From Glebionis coronaria (Eukaryota > Streptophyta > Magnoliopsida > Asterales > Asteraceae), in NCBI GenBank assembly GCA_025667525.1, contig CM046876.1, forward strand, positions 84,113,512 to 84,177,511: a stretch of DNA of 64,000 nt, in the 5' to 3' direction. Made by a program: the position numbers and the translations under genes. Each line of letters begins with the position of its first letter. Within the stretch, counting starts at the first letter, position 1. Positions 56,755 to 64,000 of the stretch are shown piece after piece. The notes beneath the pieces were generated by a model. It was not told the DNA's origin. It did no database searches and saw nothing but the letters and a program-made list of their open reading frames with translations.

Positions 56755-58528
56755 GAGGGCAGAGAGTCATCATTCCAAGTGAGGGTGTTTTGGGGTGCCA
56801 CGTCAGCGAAACCCACACACTCAGTCACGTGGAAAAATCAGGGGAGTCATCACTCCAAGTGACTCCCTTTTGTAGGTCCCGTTTTTTTTTGTTTCTCACA
56901 TTTTCAAATTAAATTAATTCATTTCATAAATAAAAATAAATATTACAATCCTAAAAAAATAGAAAAATACAACTTCGAATAAAAAAAAACCCAAAAAAAT
57001 TACGAAAAAAAACTACTAGTTGGAGGAGTCTTCGGAATCTTTAACATCGCGGTATTGATTGGTATTCGGCATTTTTGCGCGTAGACGAGCCTTGATTTCT
57101 TCTTTTTTAAAATTTAAAAACGCGGCCGATTCGGGATCCATTTTAGAGGTGTCATAGTCGAGAAATTTCAACTCCTCTAATTCGGCAATTGTGTCGTCTT
57201 TGCGTTGCGAAGCCGCATACGCTTTTTGTGAGGCTTCACGACGGAGACGAAGGTCATAGGTAACCGCGTCTTCAAATCGAGACGAGTTACTTCCTCCGGT
57301 ACTCCCCGATGTTTCGGAACGGATTTTTTTCCCGGGCCGTTCTTTACCCGCGGGGCGGGGTCGTTGATCGCGTTGGAAAAGTTCGTCCGTGTTCATCGGC
57401 ATCGAAAACGAACCGCCTTCCTCGTTCTCGGTCAAATCAACCGGGGCAACCTCGGGTGCGTCCCATTTCGGGGACTTCCTCAAAACATTCCATGCCTTTT
57501 CGTGATTAAACGTGGCATTTCTATTCTCGTACGCGTAAATGGCCCGAGCCCGTTAATCACATCAACCTCGCTTTCGCCACTTTTTTTGTTCCGATGACAT
57601 TTCTTGTAGATGGCGTTCCACTTCATAATATTATGATGCATCGGATTCTACTTACCCGTAAGCATGTCTTTGGTACGTTCTTGATGATTTCTTTCGTTAA
57701 ACACCCGGGTAATCCGAATCCAAAGAGTGTCTCTTTTTTGGTGACGCCCAACTTTCGGATCTTCGGATGTCGCGATGTAACACTCGGCAAGCACGGCTTC
57801 TTCGTCCTTGGTCCACCGACCAAGACCTTCATTCGGAACGGGTTCTTTTGATTTTTTTGCGGGGTTTTCTTTCGGCTTTTTTTGTTGGTTCGGTTTCGAG
57901 TAGTGGAGATTGGAGTGATAGGCGTCTTTGGGTGGTATAGGCTTGATAATCTTCTTGTTGCTTTTGTATAAAAGCTTGATCTTCGGGAGTCATCGGACCG
58001 TGGGTAGGAAATCCGGGAAATTGTGGATTGGACGTAGTTCCCTCACCGCCACCCATGTTGGATTGAAGGAGGTGGGTGAATCCGAACCAAGTTTCGCCGG
58101 CCATTGTGTTTGTGAATGAGAGAATGATAAAGGAGAGAATGATATGTGTGTGTGCAAAAAATGATATAAGAAATGTAGTATATATAGAGATTAAAATTGA
58201 AATTTTTTTATTTTATTATTATTTTTTAAAAAAACTAGCCGTTGGGCATTTAATTTAAAAAAAAAAATTGTAAAAAAAAAAAAAAAACTAGCCGTTGGGC
58301 ATTAAAAACAAAAAAAAAAACATTTTTTTTTCAAAAATAACGGCTACGAGCCGTTTGTTTTAAAAAAATTTCAAAAATTTTCAATTTTTTTTTTTTAAAA
58401 ACACCACTCGCGCCGAGTGGGTTGGGTCACGCCGCAGACCCACGCCGTGGGATTTTTGGGTTTGGGGAGTGGTCACACCAATCGCGCCGTGGGTTTGGCA
58501 CCCCACGACGCCATGATTCCCTGGCCTC
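56755..58528 (-). mobile_element. PIF/Harbinger element, non-autonomous
   Basis: Flanked by TTA on both sides (56,752-56,754 and 58,529-58,531), the 3-bp TWA target typical of PIF/Harbinger. Terminal inverted repeats are GAGGGCAGAGAGTCAT (left) and GAGGCCAGGGAATCAT (right, complement), 13 of 16 matching, each followed at some distance by GGGGTGCCA-like words. A subterminal copy of GAGTCATCA-n-TCCAAGTGA occurs at about 56,845. Only the Myb/SANT accessory gene is present; the DDE transposase gene is absent. Confidence 0.82.
57016..58104 (-). pseudogene. Harbinger-associated Myb/SANT-like DNA-binding protein, decayed
   Basis: Begins with MAGETWFGFTHLL at 58,104 and runs through a Gln-rich segment (MTPEDQAFIQKQQEDYQAY) to a basic KPRKK stretch, where the frame shifts in a run of seven A (about 57,852). 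The next frame holds the trihelix/SANT part (GLGRWTKDEEAVLAECY, KVGRHQKRDTLW). It is broken by a TAG at about 57,653-57,655 and a second frameshift near 57,545, then resumes to the end (KSPKWDAPEVAPVDLTE ... DSEDSSN) at 57,016. In Harbinger elements this protein partners the transposase at the terminal repeats. Databases often label relatives misleadingly as glutathione S-transferase T3-like. Confidence 0.8.
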
Positions 58529-59232
58529 TTAGCTTAATGTTGATACTTCCTATATTAATAGTTCACCGACCAAAAACACGCAGTTTAATAAAAACATCAT
58601 TTTTTTAGCTTTCTCTCTTTTACTTTTTACAAAATGATAATTTTACCTTTAACCAATTAATATACAACTTCTTTATTTTTTGTAATAATATCATCAAGTG
58701 AGGGTGATATAGTAAACTTAATATATATTTTTTATCTATTTTTAGACTGAACTGTTAATTTGAGACGTCCAAAAATAGTATCCTGGACTGTTAATACTGG
58801 ACACATGTAGTATTATTTTATATGAGTAGTGATATTTATGCCTACATAAACCTAAAATTATACTTGCTTCATACACTTTTTGCAAGTGTCATACACCTTT
58901 TATCTCTCATTACTCTTCACCAATCAATTTTTTAAATCAACCAACTAATTATAGGTCCAACCTTTAGGCTTACAATTCATTTTCCTATTTATTTATGTTA
59001 CTTTTAAATTTGTTGCTCATTTGAAATTGCATTTATAATTTCTAGGACGGCATTTGAAGTAACAATCAAGTACCAATCAATTCCTTTTATTTGTTCCAAT
59101 GGTATCAGTGTGCTTTGGTGGTTGCTAAAATCAAAATTTAATCTGTTTGATAAGATAATATCATAAGAGTTGATTGCTTAAATGGTCTTTGTGGTTTACC
59201 AGGTTTCTGGTGTGTATGCATTCAATCCAGAC

Positions 59233-59278
<46 letters not shown>

Positions 59279-59661
59279 TCTTGGATCTAATTATTGTGGT
59301 TTTGACCTGTTACGGACCATCTAAACCTTGTGGTTTGACCTGTTACGGATCCGGTCCATTTTATTTTTTATTAACATAGTATGACCATTAGCCGAGAGAG
59401 TATTTATTTTTGAAATACGAGAGTGTTTTAGCAATGGGTTTTATCAACCAATTCAGGTTTCTTCCTATACGCTTTAGACTTCTAGTAATCTTAATACTGG
59501 TTTTACTTTACTTCGTAAAATCATAACCAAAATTCATCCACATTTCAAGAAGTCAGAATCACCTGTAAGTTTGAAATAACAGAACTTATATATCATAAAC
59601 AAAATATAATAGGTCTTTGTAGATACAGTGTACAGAAGTATGTATATAGAATAGGTTTTTA
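58529..59661. other. Intergenic flank downstream of receptor-kinase gene 2
   Basis: No gene is supported. A T43 run lies at 59,235-59,277, followed by two copies of the phrase GGTTTGACCTGTTACGGA (about 59,300-59,350). From about 59,545 to 59,661 the sequence is homologous to the 3' flank of kinase gene 1. Confidence 0.6.
59235..59277. repeat. Homopolymer run (T43)
   Basis: Forty-three consecutive T on the plus strand. It could be the A-tail of a retroposon inserted on the minus strand, but no body was recognised; long runs are also prone to assembly error. Confidence 0.9.
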
Positions 59662-62600
59662 CTATCTAGGTTGTGGATATGTGACGGATAACTGATTGTA
59701 TGAACTCCATTCAGGATTGCTAGAAGACGAGTTTGCCTTTTGTGGTCTTCTTTCGGTATAGAAACCAGGCTGTTTAGGTTCAGGCAACGGGATTTGGCTA
59801 CCTAGCATAAGAACCACCATAGGCATGTCTGGTCTGTCTTCAGGATACTTTTGCACGCATAGTAAACCTATGTGAACTGCTCGGCTCACTTCTGTTTCAA
59901 TGTTGGACCCGTTGTTAACGCTGTCGATGAGCTCCACATGCTTCCTGTTATTGTAAAGCCTCCACGCCTGAGCAATAGACGTCATGTACTCATGTTAGTA
60001 CAAAAAATATTTGTACGGTACCAAGATGACGCAATGGACAATTTGGAACAGAGTACTATATGAGATATTATCATGCTCAAAGTATTTAAACTAAAGTAGA
60101 GGCTTTTGTTGTGATTAGAAAGAACATTAGGCGCAACTTACATGTCCAAGAAGATTGAGATCGTGACTAGCATCTTGAAACCCTCTATTCCTCTTTCCAC
60201 TTACTATTTCTAATACTAATACGCCAAAGCTAAAGACATCAGATTTGGTGGAGTATATCCCATCAATGGCATACTCAGGTGCCATGTAACCACTGCAGGA
60301 AGTTAATGGATAAATCAGTTAGCTTTTGATTAGATACGGTTGAAATTGAGTTCATAAATAATATTAACAGGAAGTCTTACTAGGTTCCCATTACTCTTCT
60401 TGTATTTGTTGAGGTGTCACTTCCTTCCATACTTCTTGCCAAACCGAAATCTGAAATTCTTGGATTCATCTCTTTATCGAGTAGTATGTTGCTTGCTTTT
60501 AGATCTCTATGAATGATTCTTAGTCTTGAGTCTTGATGAAGATAGAGAAGTCCCCTTGAAATCCCGATTATAACACTGTAGCGCTTGGACCAGTCCAGTG
60601 ACCTTCTCTTTCTTTCATCTGCTCATTATATCAGACGCATCAGTTTCTATTGCAGTTTATAACATCCCATTTCCATGATGACTAACAATAAATATAAGTA
60701 TTAAGAGAAGCTCACTAAAAATGAAAGAATCTAAGCTTTTATTGGGCATGTATTCATAAATCAATATCCTTTCCTCTTCACCAATGCAGCATCCTATAAG
60801 CTTCACAAGGTTTCGGTGTTGTAGTTTAGCAATACATTGAACCTCGTTTTGGAACTCATCTAGTCCTTGTATCGACTTTCCTGAGTTCCTCTTCACGGCG
60901 ATTTCTTTCCCATCCTCCAACACTCCCTGAAAAATTAATTCTCATTTGGTATAGGAAGAGGTCAAGAGGGTATTATTGTTTAACTTCATAGCCATCAAAA
61001 GTTCAGTTAAGTTTGACCCCAGTACAACATTCAGTTGATCAATTTAGATACAGAAGAACGATATAGTATTTCAAGCTAAGATTGAGTTCGTGAATCATAC
61101 GAATGTATAGATGGTACCAAAATTTACGAGTGATATTACCTTGTAGACAGGACCATAGCTACCTTCTCCAAGTTTGCAGCTATCTGAAAAGTTGTTTGTT
61201 GCATTGGCTATTCTGCTGAAATCAAACAATGGCAATTCCCCGTCTTCCCTATTGTTCTCATTGACATAAGTGTTTGCATGAACAACAGTATTAACATCTG
61301 TAAAACGTAATTACACCATTAGTCACTCGCATGTTGATAGGACCGGTTTATAACTCCTACCAAAACTTCACAAAGCAAAAGGATAATGAAACATGAAAGG
61401 ATTTATCAACTTATCCGATATGACAAAAGCACTACCATTATTTGTCTGTTTCCTTCTCTTGTAAATAAACAAGCATATGCCGAGTAGCAAAGTCAATCCC
61501 ACGAGTACCGGAATGACTATCATTCTCACTCTCGTCTTTGATTCAGCTGCCATTTCGGCTGCATAGAGAGTCAACTAAACCATAAATTCACACAAATACA
61601 ATAAATATATTATATCAATGTTGATTTCTTACGTAATTCTGAGGCAGCCATTCGAAGGTAGATATCCTGCCCATCTTCAGCATATGTCCTAATATCAACC
61701 AAATCATCGAACCAAATCAAGCATCCACTTTCTCCATATCTAATATCTAAACTTGCATAAGCTGTACAATTACAGTTCCTCAAGCATAGTTTCTCACATT
61801 CTTCAAGATTCATACTCGCATTAAATGATGTTTTGCGTGTATCTGGCAACTTCACTCCTGATAGCTTAATGAACCCATCTCCACCGCCACTGTCCAACTG
61901 AACCTTCCTCACACACCCGTTATACCAATCTGCTCTTCTCCACTCATCTGGGAATCTCGGATCAAACCCCCTTAAGCATCCACAAGTAGGGGAATCGTTA
62001 ATTTCACAGATACCATAATGACCACATAATCCATAACGGTCACAATTATCCATCTGTCCAGTCAGATAAAGAACCCATTCTTGCGTCCGTTCAACCCAAA
62101 TAAACCGTTGTACTATCCCGTCTGTGGTTAGAATTATTCTCGACACAACGGAATTAGTAACAAGCTCATACTTGTAATAAAGTTCCTTTTCATTGAACCT
62201 AAACTCAAACGTGTATATATCATTTGGTTTTAAACTAGGCCTCCCACTAAACCGTAAGCCGTTCCATGGTCCAGAGCTAAACTGCACCTCAGAACCTTTC
62301 CGCACAACCATTTGCGGATATCCATCAGAATCGAATCTGTATGTATACTCACCTGGTGAAGGATCATCAGCACTCTTCCATGATGTTAGATACTTATCTA
62401 AACCTTTCACAAAGTCCTTCCCGAATTTCATGGTTGGTAGGAATGTATCACCGGGATAATCAAAACTTTGCCATAAGTAATTCTCGGGATCATTATCATT
62501 TGCATTCCTGATAACAAGATTTCCTGTATCTAGAATCTGTGCAACTGGATTATTTCCGATAACCGATGAACTTGATGACCAGATCCTCTTATTTGTACTA

Positions 62601-62929
62601 TTAAAGAGGATTAGAGTTCCTTCACCATTAAGTACTAACACACTTGAGTTATCAGGAAGTGGAATTTCTCTATTAGCAACCCATACAACCGTCTTGACAG
62701 CTATCTTATTGTACCAGATTCCCAAATATCGATTACTAGAAACATTTGAGGGACTGAAGAATCCCATTCGGAAAGTTTCATCATCTGAAACTAAGGTTTG
62801 GCCACCAGTTATGCTTTGGTTTGCAGTAATGGTGCTTATCGCTGTGGAGGTTAACAAAAGTGTAGAAATGGTGGAAACAAATAGAAGCAAATGGAAGCTA
62901 TTCAGATTGATAGGCTGGTAATGATTCAT
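59662..62929 (-). CDS. G-type lectin S-receptor-like serine/threonine kinase, copy 2 (7 exons)
   Basis: Same architecture as copy 1. Exons by homology and GT-AG borders: 62929-61633, 61558-61436, 61297-61140, 60926-60716, 60618-60381, 60292-60142 and 59967-59662; sum 2,484 bp, in frame, 827 residues. The extra N-terminal residues ([10 protein letters not shown]) precede the signal peptide; exon 3 is one codon shorter than in copy 1. P-loop GEGSYG, invariant Lys about K538, HRD Asp about 635 and DFG Asp about 653 are intact, so activity is expected. Ectodomain differences cluster in the lectin/S-domain (for example [12 protein letters not shown] instead of [12 protein letters not shown]), while the kinase is nearly unchanged. 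Introns and flanks are also homologous, so this is a segmental tandem duplicate later separated by transposons. Confidence 0.92.
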
Positions 62930-63250
62930 TTCTCACAATTACTTCGCTATGTTATTTCCGTTAGCACACCCCTCAAAATAATAGCTCTTTTTTGCTGATA
63001 TCTTTCGATTCTTTTGTAAGGATAACATACGTGCATGGTCTTCTTTTTAAAGTCAAGTTTGTCTATTAAGTATTAACGGTATACCCATCAGAGTCGGTAC
63101 ACACTTTCAACATTATTTTTTGGAATTTAAGCATTGGATATTTAACTCAGATAGCTACAGATGACGATGTTGACACGATACATGTATATGGGTCAATTTG
63201 AGTTATGCTGTATCTCTAACCTGTCAAAATGAGTTAAACTAGATAATTTA
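62930..63250 (-). promoter_or_regulatory. Putative promoter/5' UTR of receptor-kinase gene 2
   Basis: Homologous to 4,926-5,250. Differs by an insert of about 30 bp close to the ATG (TTATTTCCGTTAGCACACCC region) and by a stretch near 63,165-63,195 absent upstream of gene 1. These differences could alter expression between the copies. Confidence 0.5.
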
Positions 63251-64000
63251 CTAAAATTAAGAAACCGCTCAGAGGGGTAAAGTCATTAGGACTAATTTCT
63301 CAGATATAACAATAAGTTCTTAAATTGCTACATAAAATGAAGTTACCAACATACTTTTTATAGTTTTGCTTAGCACATTCACAGTTTATGACTTTTAAAA
63401 TATTGTTAGAAGGTGTTCATACTTCATACATCGCCCGACCCATTTCACCAGAGTTACATGGTTTGACCTTATCAAATCAAAGTAATGTTTTTCAAAGTTG
63501 TACATAAATGTCTTGCCTCCTCTCTGGTGGGGTTAAGACGGACCACTGGATGCCCTAATTAGGCCAATGGACCTTTTATCTTTTAACGAATATTTGATTT
63601 CATGCAGTAAAGGTCACTGCACAGCTGCTCTGCATTTATGGTTCTGTCAATATCGATTTGAATTTTCAATAAGACTTTTGATGAGGCATAAACACTCTTA
63701 GGAGTTAGGACCATGTATGCAACACCTAGAGAGGTCACCTAAGACTTTAATGGACATATAATTCATTTGATTCGTCATTTGCTGGTAGCGGATCATATTG
63801 GATGGCTTTTGTAAGACCACCATGACACCATCTCTGAACCTCCCTGAAGTAGTATTATACATATCAAGATGTAATGCTCTTTTTAACTTAACTAATGTGT
63901 TAAAATTCCTAATATAATAATACTACCAATATCAAATAATATTTCCCCAAATTATACCTATGTTCTTTACAACCTACGAACACTATATAGTATACTTCGG
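63251..64000. other. Right-end intergenic sequence
   Basis: No gene, repeat or element boundary that I can support was seen in the last 750 bp. Confidence 0.5.

Noticed and set aside
58855..59170. Possible further MITE downstream of kinase gene 2
   Set aside because: AT-rich sequence with no inverted ends or target duplication that I could align.

Overview
This is a plant nuclear segment, AT-rich, with spliced genes and densely nested retrotransposons. The coding style of the retroelements (Athila-type Ty3/gypsy gag with a CX2CX3HX4C knuckle; Ty1/copia gag with a long coiled coil and a second Cys-rich motif; a C-terminal stretch reading LRVWLLKK) is most familiar from the daisy family (Asteraceae). 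That placement is inference from recalled families, not a database result. No RNA genes, CRISPR arrays or bacterial features were seen. Layout: two intact, seven-exon, same-strand G-type lectin S-receptor-like kinase genes (1,704-4,925 and 59,662-62,929, both minus) form a tandem duplicate whose homology also covers about 300 bp of promoter and about 120-160 bp of 3' flank. The roughly 54.7 kb between their coding regions is almost entirely transposable elements. From left to right these are: a 5'-truncated LINE (7,150-8,673); a gypsy element 'C' (3' LTR 8,674-10,972, pol to 16,777) that appears to have landed in the LINE; a gypsy composite 'A/B' (16,778-47,312) inserted in C's pol, with three LTR segments but only a Gag-protease reading frame; a Ty1/copia element 'E' (26,519-38,629) with two 398-bp LTRs nested in the middle LTR of that composite; a breakpoint at 47,312/47,313; a G-depleted tract; a pol-less copia-like element 'D' on the plus strand (gag-like ORF 48,792-50,984, 3' LTR ending about 55,059); a probable chromovirus-type LTR fragment; and a PIF/Harbinger element (56,755-58,528) with a TTA target duplication and a decayed Myb/SANT gene. 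Only the two receptor kinases and the 730-codon ORF of D have intact reading frames. The gypsy and copia polyproteins each carry nonsense codons and/or frameshifts. The LTR pairs that can be compared are nearly identical (about 4 substitutions in 1.9 kb for A/A'; about 3 in 398 bp for E), so the nest is young. The most interesting signal is non-coding. Downstream of the D ORF lies a six-copy array of a ~150-bp unit that folds into four successive hairpins, and the stems keep pairing while their sequence changes from copy to copy. One diverged copy of the same four-hairpin unit lies in the 3' region of element E, in transcription sense. Other hairpins shared by D and E (next to the LTR TATA box, and two more in the 3' region) also show paired changes. 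This suggests a conserved structured RNA module in this copia group.
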